Of a DNA stretch of 64,000 bases, positions 8,984-17,646 are shown in pieces (within the stretch, counting starts at the first letter, position 1; each line of letters begins with the position of its first letter). The position numbers and the translations under genes were made by a program. A model generated the notes under the pieces. It made no database searches, was not told where the DNA came from, and saw only the letters and a program-made list of their open reading frames with translations. Source of the DNA: Aureimonas psammosilenae (GTDB lineage: Bacteria > Pseudomonadota > Alphaproteobacteria > Rhizobiales > Rhizobiaceae); NCBI RefSeq assembly GCF_009176975.1, contig NZ_WEZG01000002.1:434001-498000 (forward strand), read 5' to 3'.

Positions 8984-9266
8984 CTACTCCATCACAAATC
9001 GTGCCGAGGCCGATTTGAAGCGGATTCTGATCTTCGGCTACGAACGGTTCGGCGAACGCCAAGGTGATCGCTACGCTGAGGAACTCGAAGAGGTCTTTCA
9101 GCGGTTGGCGCATCACCCACGCATGGGTCGACCGGCTTCGAATTTCGGTCCGAACGTTCGGCGGCATGAGCACGAAGCCCATGTTATCCTCTACGAGGAG
9201 ACGGAGGAGGGCGTCAGTATTCTGGCGGTGGTTCACGCAGCAGGGATGCACAGCGCTCGATTGTGA
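8976..9266 (+). CDS. parE: ParE/RelE-family toxin
   Basis: The 96-residue protein has the ParE fold pattern: YSITNRAEADLKRILIFGYE at the N-terminus, then a helix RYAEELEEVFQRLAHHPRMG and the C-terminal strands HVILYEETEEGVSILAVVH. Known ParE toxins poison DNA gyrase, while RelE relatives cut mRNA; which applies here is not evident. The start is GTG, inside the end of the antitoxin gene, consistent with coupled translation. Confidence 0.85.
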   Translation: MASYSITNRAEADLKRILIFGYERFGERQGDRYAEELEEVFQRLAHHPRMGRPASNFGPNVRRHEHEAHVILYEETEEGVSILAVVHAAGMHSARL

Positions 9267-9351
9267 TCGCAGGGCGCGCTCTTCTGGGTTTTCCGATTGA
9301 CCGCGACCGCTCCTTCATCATCCCCAACCAGTCGGCAAGGAGAACAAGGCG

Positions 9352-10632
9352 ATGTCAGGCAGTCAGGGCTTCGAAACGCTGGCGATCCACGCCGGGGCGC
9401 AACCGGACCCAACCACGGGCGCGCGGGCGACGCCGATCTACCAGACCACGTCCTTCGTCTTCAACGACGTGGACCATGCCGCCGCGCTCTTCGGCCTCCA
9501 AAAGTTCGGCAATATCTATACGCGCATCATGAACCCGACGCAGGCCGTGCTGGAAGAGCGCGTGGCCGCCTTGGAAGGCGGCACGGCGGCCTTGGCCGTG
9601 GCGTCCGGCCACGCGGCGCAACTCCTCGTGTTTCATGCCCTGATGCAGCCGGGCGACGAGTTCGTGGCTTCTCGCAGGCTCTATGGCGGTTCGATCAACC
9701 AGTTCGGACATTCCTTCAAGTCCTTCGACTGGCACGTGAAATGGGCCGATCCGGCTGATCCCCAAAGCTTCGAGGTGGCGATCGGCGAACGGACCAAGGC
9801 GATCTTCATCGAGTCCATCGCCAATCCCGGCGGCGCCGTGGTGGATATCGAGGCCATCGCGGCGGTGGCGCAGCGCCACGGCCTGCCGCTCATCGTCGAC
9901 AACACCATGGCGACGCCGTATCTCTGCCGCCCGGCCGAGCACGGGGCCGACATCGTCGTCCATTCGCTGACGAAGTTCATGGGCGGCCACGGCAATTCCA
10001 TGGGCGGCGTCATCGTGGATTGCGGCACCTTCGACTGGTCGGCGAGCACCCGCTATCCGATGCTGTCCCGCCCTCGCGAGGAATATGCCGGGCTCGTTCT
10101 CCACGAGACCTTTGGCAATATCGCGCTCGCCATCGCCTGCCGCGTCTTGGGGCTTCGCGATCTCGGGCCTGCCATCTCGCCTTTCAACGCCTTCATGCTC
10201 CTCACCGGCATCGAAACGCTGCCCTTGCGGATGCAGCGCCATTGCGACAACGCGCTCGCCGTGGCGCAGCATCTCAGGACGCATGAGAAGGTCGCCTGGG
10301 TTTCCTATGCGGGCCTCCCCGACGATCCGAACCACGCCAACATGCTGCGCTATTCGCCGAAGGGTGCCGGCGCGGTCTTCACCTTCGGGCTGAAGGGGGG
10401 ATACGAGGCGGGCGTCGCTTTCGTGGAAGGGCTGAAGCTCTTCTCCCATCTCGCCAATATCGGCGATACGCGCTCGCTCGTCATCCATCCGGCCTCCACG
10501 ACGCATCGCCAGCTCGCCTCGGACCAGCAGATTGCGGCGGGTGCCGGGCCGGATGTCGTGCGCTTGTCGGTCGGCATCGAGAATGTCGACGACATCATCG
10601 CCGATCTCGACCAAGCCTTGGCGCGAACCTGA
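9352..10632 (+). CDS. metY: O-acetylhomoserine (thiol)-lyase, PLP enzyme
   Basis: This enzyme makes homocysteine (or methionine) from O-acetylhomoserine and sulfide or methanethiol. The 426-residue protein has the family start GFETLAIHAGAQPDPTTGAR, the conserved YTRIMNPTQAVLEERVAALE, the cofactor pocket (IVDNTMATPYLCRP), the PLP-lysine segment VVHSLTKFMGGHG (Lys near 208) and the late motif SLVIHPASTTH. AAGGAG precedes the ATG. A short spacing to the cupin gene suggests a shared transcript. Confidence 0.93.
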   Translation: MSGSQGFETLAIHAGAQPDPTTGARATPIYQTTSFVFNDVDHAAALFGLQKFGNIYTRIMNPTQAVLEERVAALEGGTAALAVASGHAAQLLVFHALMQPGDEFVASRRLYGGSINQFGHSFKSFDWHVKWADPADPQSFEVAIGERTKAIFIESIANPGGAVVDIEAIAAVAQRHGLPLIVDNTMATPYLCRPAEHGADIVVHSLTKFMGGHGNSMGGVIVDCGTFDWSASTRYPMLSRPREEYAGLVLHETFGNIALAIACRVLGLRDLGPAISPFNAFMLLTGIETLPLRMQRHCDNALAVAQHLRTHEKVAWVSYAGLPDDPNHANMLRYSPKGAGAVFTFGLKGGYEAGVAFVEGLKLFSHLANIGDTRSLVIHPASTTHRQLASDQQIAAGAGPDVVRLSVGIENVDDIIADLDQALART

Positions 10633-10642
10633 AGCGGAACCG

Positions 10643-10990
10643 ATGACCGAAATCCTGCTCGTCCTCGACCCATCATCCATCGAGCCCGAAGAAGGCGCAC
10701 CGTCGCCCGACCGGATCGTTGGAGGCACCCCGACGAACCGCACCTGGAACTTCGAGGACGACGGCACCGGCCTTTATTCGGGCATCTGGGAATCCTCGCC
10801 CGGTGAATGGCGCGTCGACTACACGGAATGGGAGTTCTGCCACATCGCTTCCGGCGTCTCGGTCCTGACGGAGGACGGCAAAGAGCCCGTCCAACTGAAG
10901 GCCGGCGACAGCTTCGTGATCCGCCCGGGCTTTCGTGGCACGTGGCGCGTCGTGGAAACGACCCGCAAGCTTTACGTCATCAAGACCTGA
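10643..10990 (+). CDS. Cupin (DUF861/Cupin_3) small protein
   Basis: This 115-residue single-domain cupin shows TRTWNFEDDGTGLYSGIWES-type beginnings (NRTWNFEDD), WEFCHIASGVSVLTEDG, LKAGDSFVIRPGFRGTWRV and ends in RKLYVIKT. It resembles the small cupins related to ureidoglycine aminohydrolase and EutQ ends. The function is unknown. It starts ten bases after metY, and its last 19 bases overlap the end of the convergent P450 gene. Confidence 0.8.
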   Translation: MTEILLVLDPSSIEPEEGAPSPDRIVGGTPTNRTWNFEDDGTGLYSGIWESSPGEWRVDYTEWEFCHIASGVSVLTEDGKEPVQLKAGDSFVIRPGFRGTWRVVETTRKLYVIKT

Positions 10991-12267
10991 CGCGTCGGCT
11001 CGAAGGTGAGGTCGAGCCGTTCCAGCCCCCGGAAATGCCAGCTATCGCGGTAGCGCGGCGTGGCCGCGAGTTTCAGACCGGGCAGGCGGCGGAACAGGAT
11101 GGACAGGGCGATGCGAAGCTCCAGCCGCGCCAGCGGAGCGCCGACGCAGAAATGGATGCCGGCGCCGAAAGAGGTCGGGGCCTGGCGTGAGATTGTTGGG
11201 TCGAAGACGTCCGGCGCGGCGAAGATGGCCGCGTCGCGATTGGCCGCCCCGAGAAGCAAGGCGACTTCTTCGCCGCGATGGAACGAGGAACCGTCACCGA
11301 GTGTCAGGTCCTGAAGCGCGACACGGCGGAAGAGGTGAAGCGGCGTGTCGAAGCGCAAGACTTCCTCGACGCAGCGCGCCGCGCCGGTGTCGTCCGTGAA
11401 CAGCGCTTGCGGGTCGGCGATGCCGGATTGGAGGATCGCCTTCATCCCGTTGCCGATCTGGTGGACGGTCGCCTCGTGGCCGGCATTCATCAGAAGCACG
11501 ACGGTCGACACCATCTCGTCTTCCGACAAGCTGCCGCGCTCCGTTTCTGCGGCGATCAGCGCCGAGATGAGGTCGTCACCGGGCCGGCGGCGCTTGGCGG
11601 CGATGATCTCGCGGACGAAGGCGGAAAACTCGGCTGCAGCCTCGTCGGCCGCGCGCTCGACCGCCTCGCTTCGCCCGAATTGATACATGGCGACCATGCG
11701 GTGCGACCAGTCGAGGAGGCTCGACGCGTGAACCGGATCGACGCCGATCAACTCGGCGACGACGATTACGGGGAGGGGCGTCGCGAAATCCTCGACCAGT
11801 TCCGCGTGGCCCTCGGCGGCGAAGCGGTCGATCAGATCGTTCGCAAGGCGGGCGATGCGCGGCTCCAGCCTTTCGACCTGCCGGGACACGAAAGCCTTCA
11901 GAACGAGGGCGCGGATGCGCGAATGGGTCGGCGGTTCGAGATCCAGCAGCGAATGCCGCTCGATCGCGTAGAAGTTCCGCGTGTGATCCGGCTTGTTCGC
12001 ATAGGAAACGCGCCCGTCCTCGCCTTCGGGCAGAACACGCCCGAAGCGACGATCGCGCAAAAGCGCCGATACCACCGCGTGTCGCGCGCTCGCCCGGCAG
12101 CCGACTTCCTCCCAGTGGAACAAATCGCCAAGTTCGCGAAGGCGGCGATAGGCGGGATAGGGATTCTGGAAGAAGCTCGGATCGCGCGGGTCGAGGGAAA
12201 CCTCGCTCCGCTCGATGCACAGACTGTCCGGCAAAGGTTCTGAGTGGTGCGTTTCCATGGCGCCCAT
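10972..12267 (-). CDS. Cytochrome P450
   Basis: This is a soluble bacterial-type P450 of 431 residues. The I-helix oxygen-binding segment LLMNAGHEATVHQIGN (AGHEA for the usual AGxET), the K-helix EEVLRFDTP (ExxR) and the heme loop FGAGIHFCVGAPLARLE (Cys thiolate ligand near residue 378) are all present, so it should be functional. No ferredoxin or reductase gene is adjacent, so its redox partner and substrate are unknown. ATG codons at 12267 and 12258 are both possible starts, and neither has a strong ribosome site. Confidence 0.93.
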   Translation of the reverse strand: MGAMETHHSEPLPDSLCIERSEVSLDPRDPSFFQNPYPAYRRLRELGDLFHWEEVGCRASARHAVVSALLRDRRFGRVLPEGEDGRVSYANKPDHTRNFYAIERHSLLDLEPPTHSRIRALVLKAFVSRQVERLEPRIARLANDLIDRFAAEGHAELVEDFATPLPVIVVAELIGVDPVHASSLLDWSHRMVAMYQFGRSEAVERAADEAAAEFSAFVREIIAAKRRRPGDDLISALIAAETERGSLSEDEMVSTVVLLMNAGHEATVHQIGNGMKAILQSGIADPQALFTDDTGAARCVEEVLRFDTPLHLFRRVALQDLTLGDGSSFHRGEEVALLLGAANRDAAIFAAPDVFDPTISRQAPTSFGAGIHFCVGAPLARLELRIALSILFRRLPGLKLAATPRYRDSWHFRGLERLDLTFEPTRQVLMT

Positions 12268-12309
12268 CTAGCCGGTTCGCCGCGAAAGCACGATCATCGG
12301 AAACGAAAA

Positions 12310-12331
12310 CGCCCGCCGGGATGGGCGGGCG
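12310..12331 (-). terminator. Terminator of the SOUL-domain gene
   Basis: Arms CGCCCGCC (12310-12317) and GGCGGGCG (12324-12331) pair perfectly. On the minus strand the hairpin is followed by TTTTCGTTT, just after the SOUL gene stop. Confidence 0.85.
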
Positions 12332-12354
12332 CCTTCATCGTCACTGCCTCGGAC

Positions 12355-13395
12355 TCAGCGGTCGATCTCGATGAAGATCTCGTTGCGCTTCAGAAAGCCG
12401 GGCGTCCAGGGCGGATTGTAGAAGGCGTATTCGGGATCGCCCTTCTGCTTCAGGTTCTCGTCCGCGAGGTAGTTGTAAAGCGTCATCAGCTTCTTGGAGG
12501 CGAGGCTGGCCGTGAAGTTTCCGTTGAATCGGATCGACACGATGCGCTTGGCCGGCACGTCGCGGAGTTTGACCTCGTTCGTGCCCGGAGGCGGCAGGGT
12601 CGCGACGGAGAACTTCTTGGGCATCACGAAGCGGATCGCCCAGCCCTTGGTCTGGCCGTCGGCTTCGGCGAGCTGCTGCAGCACCGGGGCCGTCATCGGG
12701 ATCTTCTTCCCGCCCCGGTTATGGGCGGAGGTATAATCGGCAAGGGCGTTGAATCCAGCCTTGCGGGCCTTCTCGTGATAACCGGTCTTCACCGTTTCGG
12801 CGACCACCATCGCGTCGTAGTCGCGCACCTCGATCTCGCCGTCGCGGCGCACGACGTCGTAGTCCGGCTCCTCGGTATGGTCGGCGATCTTCTTGGTGAT
12901 GTAGATGGCCCCGCCCACCGCGACGAGCGCCCCGCCGGCGATCAGAAGCGTGGTCAGCGTGTCGTTGTCGCGCAGGCGATCGACGCCGCGCTGCGTGCGC
13001 ATCCCGCGCTGAAAGCTCGAAAGGCGCGGCAGTCGGGGATCGGGCAGGCTTTGGCGCGCATCGCGCGCGGTGCGGCGGATGTCCGGCAGATAATCCGCGA
13101 GATCGGGGAGGGACGAGCGCAGGCTCGACAGGGAACCGGCGGCGTGATGATAGGCCGAGCGGGCATCGTCGGCGGACGGCATCGACCATCCCCGTGCGAA
13201 ATCCGGCAGATAACGGCGCACACCCGTTTGATGGCCCGGAAGAATATCGACGATCGCACGGCGAGCGCGCTCGGTGGCCGAGGGTGTCGGGCTCAGGCGC
13301 TCCGCCACGCCATGCTCGAGTTCCACGAGCCTGTCTCCGATGTCCGACAGTTTTTCGGATAACCGCTCATACGCTGTAGACTTGTCGCGGAACAT
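12355..13395 (-). CDS. SOUL heme-binding family protein with N-terminal extension and membrane segment
   Basis: The C-terminal 190 residues form a SOUL domain: YDVVRRDGEIEVRDYDAMVV, FNALADYTSAHNRGGKKIPM, then TAPVLQQ, FVMPKKFSVATLPPP and YNPPWTPGFLKRNEIFIEI. SOUL proteins of bacteria have proposed heme or hydrophobic-ligand binding. Before it come about 120 residues predicted to be helical and charged, and one membrane segment, LTTLLIAGGALVAVGGAIYI (near 140-160). I chose the ATG at 13395 (MFRDKSTAYERL); the frame extends to 13551 but the extra part is poorly coding. At 346 residues it is longer than a bare SOUL protein. Confidence 0.82.
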   Translation of the reverse strand: MFRDKSTAYERLSEKLSDIGDRLVELEHGVAERLSPTPSATERARRAIVDILPGHQTGVRRYLPDFARGWSMPSADDARSAYHHAAGSLSSLRSSLPDLADYLPDIRRTARDARQSLPDPRLPRLSSFQRGMRTQRGVDRLRDNDTLTTLLIAGGALVAVGGAIYITKKIADHTEEPDYDVVRRDGEIEVRDYDAMVVAETVKTGYHEKARKAGFNALADYTSAHNRGGKKIPMTAPVLQQLAEADGQTKGWAIRFVMPKKFSVATLPPPGTNEVKLRDVPAKRIVSIRFNGNFTASLASKKLMTLYNYLADENLKQKGDPEYAFYNPPWTPGFLKRNEIFIEIDR

Positions 13396-13814
13396 GGAGA
13401 ACTCCGAGAGAAGCGGCTTCGTGCCGCAGTTGAACAGCCTGGCGTTCGATGTCGCCCGGCGCGAGGCTAACGCTGCATCCATACCTTGGTTGCGAGTCGT
13501 GCTTGGCAAGCACCAAGCCCCGATGGCCGGCACCCGAAATCTGTGGATCACGATGCCGGCAATATCGGCCCGCCATACGCAACCATTTCGTTTTGAATGG
13601 ATTCTTCACGCATCGGGTTTCTTATGGACCTGATACTCCAGTCGATTGCGGGCGGCCTCGAGCCGCCCTTTTTTTCGCCTGTTCGGTATGTATCCGCAGG
13701 TTCATCGTCATGTTCCGGTGATATTCACGGTTGTTTCAGCGTTTTTCCGCATGCTTTCCGGAATGGCCGGATCGGGTCATCGACAGCGTTTCATGAGCGG
13801 GAAAAATCAGTCGA
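13396..13814. other. Long divergent intergenic region with an orphan terminator
   Basis: This 419-base stretch lies between the SOUL gene and the GGDEF-EAL gene. It holds an inverted repeat GCTTGG (13501-13506) / CCAAGC (13513-13518) and a strong rightward terminator at 13650-13675. Short + strand frames cross it, but none has convincing coding character. A small RNA or short leader ending at the terminator is possible. Confidence 0.5.
13650..13675 (+). terminator. Strong intrinsic terminator without an obvious upstream gene
   Basis: GGGCGGC (13650-13656) and GCCGCCC (13662-13668) pair perfectly around CTCGA and are followed by seven T. The nearest upstream gene points the other way, so what transcript it ends is unclear. 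Confidence 0.85.
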
Positions 13815-15422
13815 ATGTCGCGGCAATTCTGGAAGCAGAGCTTCGGGGATCGCAAATACGAGATCGGCTATTCCGCGGCCGGCATTTTCCTGGGCGCTTC
13901 GATCAGCTTCACCGGTCTTGCTGTCGATGCCCAGGTGCGCGGCATGATGGGCCTCGGGTCGAGTTGGTCCGAAACCTTCATGTCTACATCCATGCACAGC
14001 GCCGCCCTGCTGATGCCGGTCATTCTCGGCTATGGCCTGAGTTTCGTCGGGCGGTGGCGGCAGCGGGTAGACCAGACGCTGCGGATGACGCGGGACCTCG
14101 AAACAATCGCCCGCGAGCGGTCGATCCGCGATGCGGTTTCCGGCCTGTTCAACCGCACCTATCTCATGCAGCGCCTGGAAGAAGGCTTGGCGACCCGGCA
14201 ATGGATGCAGGCCGGGGCGGTGCTTTATCTGGCCGATCTCGACGACTTCAAACTCATCAACGACACTTACGGTCACGATGTCGGCGACGCGGTCCTGATC
14301 GAGATCGCGCGGCGTATCGGTTCGGTTTGTACGGGCGCCGACTTCGCCGTGCGGCTCGGTGGCGACGAGTTCGTGATCGTGCATTTCCCGGCGGCAGCGG
14401 ACGTGAATGACAGCGCCGATTTCGCGACGAGGGTCATGGCCTCCGTCGGCCGTGACATCCTCCTGGCCAATGCTCACATCGTTCCGGGCATCTCGATCGG
14501 CTTCGCGCGGGTGGGCCATGACGGGATGACGTGTTCGGACGTCCTGAAGGCGGCCGATCTCGCGCTTTACCAGGCAAAGTCTCAGGTCGGGGATGCCTTC
14601 CAGGCCTTCGAACCGGGAATGCGGCTGGAAAGCGAGCGTCGTCTGCGCTTGGAGTCCGAGATGCGGCTCGGCATCGAGCGGGACGAGTTCTTCCTGGAGT
14701 ACCAGCCGATTCTGGGCACCGCGAGCGGCGCAATTCGTAGCTTCGAGGTGCTTTTGCGCTGGCGCCATCCGGAGCGCGGCATCGTTTCGCCCGGCGAGTT
14801 CATTCCCGCCGCGGAGAATTCGGGCCTCATCATTCCGCTCGGGCAGAAGGTGCTGACCGAAGCTTGCCGCAGGGCCGCGACTTGGCCGAAGCCCATCGGC
14901 GTCTGCGTGAACCTTTCATCCGTCCAGTTCAAGGACCCCGACCTTCTCGGCCATATCGAGGCGGCGCTCGGCGAAAGCGGGCTGGCACCCGGCCGTCTCG
15001 ATATCGAGATCACCGAGTCCTTCCTTCTGGACGCGAACGGCAAGGTGCGCGCCACGATCGACCGCCTGAAGGCGCTCGGCATCCGCCTGACCATGGACGA
15101 CTTCGGCACGGGCTATTCGAGCCTCAGCGCGCTGAAGAATTTTCCGTTCGATCGTTTGAAGGTCGATCGGTCGTTCATCGCCAACATGTCGAACGACGAG
15201 CGGGACGCCGAGATCGTCGAGACCATCGTGCGCTTGTCGCGCTCGCTCCGCATGCAAACCGTGATGGAAGGTGTCGAAACGGCGGAGCAACTGGCTTTCG
15301 CCCGGCGGATCGGCGTGACCGAGGTTCAGGGCTTCCTGTTCTCGCGGCCCGTGCCCCTGGCGGCGGTGGAAGGCATGCTGGCGGTGCCTCCACCGGCCGA
15401 AGCGCTCTCAGGCGTCGCCTGA
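13815..15422 (+). CDS. Membrane GGDEF-EAL bifunctional cyclic-di-GMP protein
   Basis: The 535-residue protein has two N-terminal membrane segments (about 18-38 and 60-80), a short helix, a GGDEF domain and an EAL domain. GGDEF is intact (RLGGDEFVIVHFP, near 180-192), so diguanylate cyclase activity is possible; no RxxD inhibitory site is seen five residues before it. The EAL signature reads EVL (FEVLLRWRHPERG, near 310), and the catalytic DDFGTGYSSLSALKNFPFD and EITESFLL segments are present, so phosphodiesterase activity is also likely. There is no sensory domain other than the membrane region. Which activity dominates cannot be told. Confidence 0.93.
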   Translation: MSRQFWKQSFGDRKYEIGYSAAGIFLGASISFTGLAVDAQVRGMMGLGSSWSETFMSTSMHSAALLMPVILGYGLSFVGRWRQRVDQTLRMTRDLETIARERSIRDAVSGLFNRTYLMQRLEEGLATRQWMQAGAVLYLADLDDFKLINDTYGHDVGDAVLIEIARRIGSVCTGADFAVRLGGDEFVIVHFPAAADVNDSADFATRVMASVGRDILLANAHIVPGISIGFARVGHDGMTCSDVLKAADLALYQAKSQVGDAFQAFEPGMRLESERRLRLESEMRLGIERDEFFLEYQPILGTASGAIRSFEVLLRWRHPERGIVSPGEFIPAAENSGLIIPLGQKVLTEACRRAATWPKPIGVCVNLSSVQFKDPDLLGHIEAALGESGLAPGRLDIEITESFLLDANGKVRATIDRLKALGIRLTMDDFGTGYSSLSALKNFPFDRLKVDRSFIANMSNDERDAEIVETIVRLSRSLRMQTVMEGVETAEQLAFARRIGVTEVQGFLFSRPVPLAAVEGMLAVPPPAEALSGVA

Positions 15423-15432
15423 AAGCCGCCCG

Positions 15433-16062
15433 TCAGTTCGGTTGCGCCGCCGCGATGAGTTCATCGTCTAGCTGCGTGGCGCGCGAGGATGCCGGCCGAT
15501 CCTTCAGCCGGTCGCGATAGGCTTCGAAGGCGGGCCGCCGTTCGATCATGCCGAATTCCATCCCCCACGCCAATTGCGAACCGAGATAGACGTCGGTGGC
15601 GGTGAAGGCCGATCCGGCGGCGTAGTGGGTTTGCGAAAGGTGGCTTTCGAGAGCCGCGAGGGTGGTGGCGTAGTCGCCGTAGCCGACCATCTTCTTCTGT
15701 TGTTCGGTCGGCTCGATCTGCAGGGCGCGGTTGGTGATCACCGCTTCCAGCGGTCCGGCGGCAAAGAGCATCCAGCGGTAATAGGCGCCCCGTTCGGGAC
15801 TGCCGACCGTGGGCGCGAGCTTGGCATCGGGGAAGACGTCGGCGAGGTACAAGCAGATCGCCGCCGTTTCCGTCACGACCACCTCGCCGTGGACGAGGCT
15901 CGGCACCTTGCCCATCCGGTTGATGCGAAGGTAGTCGCCTTTCATCGCATCGCCGAAGTCGAGGACCTCCGCGCGATAAGGCGCGCCGACTTCTTCCAGC
16001 ATCCAGCGCGCCGTTCGGCCGCGCGACATGGGGTTGGTGTAGAGAACGAGTTCTGCGGGCAT
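15433..16062 (-). CDS. Glutathione S-transferase family protein
   Basis: The 209-residue protein has the N-terminal thioredoxin-like GST domain (LVLYTNPMSRGRTARWMLEE, then MGKVPSLVHGEVVVTETAAI with the glutathione gamma-glutamyl-binding ET-A turn) and an all-helical C-terminal domain. The likely catalytic residue is the Ser or Tyr in YTNPMS. It is convergent with the GGDEF-EAL gene, with about ten bases between stops. The substrate is unknown. Confidence 0.9.
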   Translation of the reverse strand: MPAELVLYTNPMSRGRTARWMLEEVGAPYRAEVLDFGDAMKGDYLRINRMGKVPSLVHGEVVVTETAAICLYLADVFPDAKLAPTVGSPERGAYYRWMLFAAGPLEAVITNRALQIEPTEQQKKMVGYGDYATTLAALESHLSQTHYAAGSAFTATDVYLGSQLAWGMEFGMIERRPAFEAYRDRLKDRPASSRATQLDDELIAAAQPN

Positions 16063-16098
16063 TCGAGCCTCCCAGTTCGACTTCGTCGTGTCGCCCGA

Positions 16099-16974
16099 TC
16101 ACAATAGGACGGGCGGGTCCTCGCGGCCATCGACACGATGATCGAGCAGAAACGTGATTCCCGCTTGCGGGTCCAGGGCTCGGGCATCGCCATCCATGCC
16201 TTCGAAGGCGGTGGTGACGAGCAGCTTGTCGAACCGGGGCCCTACGAAGGCCGGGCAACTCGCCTGCCGGGCGGGCACCGCGATCTCGCCCTGCTTGGTG
16301 CCGTCGGGCCTGAGGATATCGATGCGCGAGCCGCCCCAGCGCGCCACGAGGATCGAGCCTTGCGCATCCACCACCGCGCCGTCGAGACCGGCGTCTTCGT
16401 CCCGCGCATCGTAGAGCATATTCGGCTCGCCGGCCGGCAGGCCCGTTGCGGGGTCGAGGGATACGCGCATCAACCGCGCATCGCGCGTGTCGCAGAAATA
16501 TCCGGTGCGTCCGTCCGGCGAAAAGCAGATGGCGTTCGGGATGCTGATCCCGGAGTAGAGACGCCGCACATCGCCTTCGCGGAACCAGTAGATCGCGCCC
16601 GCCGCATGCTCGGCCTTGCGTCCCATCGTGCCGATCCAGAGCGCGCCGGAAGAATGGGTGCGGCCATCGTTGGAGCGGGTCGTCGGATCGTCGGCCTCGA
16701 TCGGCGCGAGGAGATCCAGCCGGCCGCTTTCCCGGTCGCGGACGAAAAGGCCCGTGTCGCCGGCCAGAAGCTGGCGGCGGTCGTCGATCCGCGAAATCTG
16801 GCTCGCCATGAAGGGCAGGGGATGGCGGCGCGTTTCACCGCTGGCGAAGCGATGCTCGAACAGGGTCTTGCCGAGAATGTCGAACCACCACGCCGTGTCT
16901 TCAGCGTGGTCGTAGGTCGGCCCTTCGCCGAGATGGCACGGCTCGCTATGGAGGACCGTGGCGCTCCCGCTCAT
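16099..16974 (-). CDS. SMP-30/gluconolactonase-family sugar lactonase
   Basis: This calcium-dependent six-bladed propeller enzyme is expected to open the aldonolactone made by the sugar 1-dehydrogenase encoded upstream. The 291-residue protein shows the start EPCHLGEGPTYDHAEDTAWW with the metal Glu, NDGRTHSSGALWIGTMG (metal Asn), YSGISIPNAICFSPDG and DEDAGLDGAVVDAQGSILVA (metal Asp in GLDG). Its start codon overlaps the aldolase stop by four bases. By pathway the likely substrate is D-galactono-lactone, with L-arabinono-lactone possible. Confidence 0.9.
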   Translation of the reverse strand: MSGSATVLHSEPCHLGEGPTYDHAEDTAWWFDILGKTLFEHRFASGETRRHPLPFMASQISRIDDRRQLLAGDTGLFVRDRESGRLDLLAPIEADDPTTRSNDGRTHSSGALWIGTMGRKAEHAAGAIYWFREGDVRRLYSGISIPNAICFSPDGRTGYFCDTRDARLMRVSLDPATGLPAGEPNMLYDARDEDAGLDGAVVDAQGSILVARWGGSRIDILRPDGTKQGEIAVPARQASCPAFVGPRFDKLLVTTAFEGMDGDARALDPQAGITFLLDHRVDGREDPPVLL

Positions 16975-17627
16975 CGGGCAGCGCTGCCGAAGACGCGGTC
17001 GTAGGCTTCCACGGTCGAGCGGGCGCGGGACGCGACTTCCGCCGCGCTCATGCCGGGCTTGAAGAGGCTGGAGCCGAGGCCGAAGGTGCGAACGCCGACC
17101 TTGGAGAAGGCCTCGAAATCGGCGTCCGACACGCCGCCGACGACGCCCACCGTCGCATCGGCCGGCAGAACGGCACGGATCGCGGAAACGCCCGATGGCC
17201 CGAGCGTCGAGGCGGGGAAGAACTTCAACGCCGAAGCGCCGGCCGCCAGGGCCTGGAAAGCCTCGGTCGGCGTGAAGCAGCCGGGCATCGTCACCATTCC
17301 GTGCTCGCCGGCGCGGCGCAACACGGCGGCATCGATATTCGGGCTGACGAGAAGCCGGCCGCCGGCGGCGTTCAGCGCATCCACCGCTTGGGTGGAGAGA
17401 ACCGTTCCGGCCCCGATTAGAACACCGGCCGGCGCGAGCTTCACCGCCGTCTCGATGGAGCGGAAGGGTTCCGGCGAGTTCAACGGGATTTCGATCGCCT
17501 CGAAGCCGGCATCGATCAGTCCGCCGACGACCGCCTCGGCTTCTTGCGGCTTCAACCCGCGCAGGATCGCGACGAGGGCGCGTTTGAGATTCGGCCAGGG
17601 AACCGAGGGGGTGAAGGAAGGGGTCAC
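16971..17627 (-). CDS. dgoA: 2-dehydro-3-deoxy-6-phosphogalactonate aldolase
   Basis: This class I aldolase splits KDPGal to pyruvate and glyceraldehyde-3-phosphate, the last step of the De Ley-Doudoroff pathway. The 218-residue protein shows LVAILRGLKPQEAEAVVGGL, AGFEAIEIPLNSP, GAGTVLSTQAVDALNAAGG and the Schiff-base lysine in ASALKFFPAS. I set the start at GTG 17627, 19 bases after the dgoK stop, since an upstream frame to 17798 runs inside dgoK and is not family-like. It lies between the kinase and lactonase genes in one operon. Confidence 0.93.
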   Translation of the reverse strand: MTPSFTPSVPWPNLKRALVAILRGLKPQEAEAVVGGLIDAGFEAIEIPLNSPEPFRSIETAVKLAPAGVLIGAGTVLSTQAVDALNAAGGRLLVSPNIDAAVLRRAGEHGMVTMPGCFTPTEAFQALAAGASALKFFPASTLGPSGVSAIRAVLPADATVGVVGGVSDADFEAFSKVGVRTFGLGSSLFKPGMSAAEVASRARSTVEAYDRVFGSAAR

Positions 17628-17646
17628 CTTGGATCTCTTTCGAATA

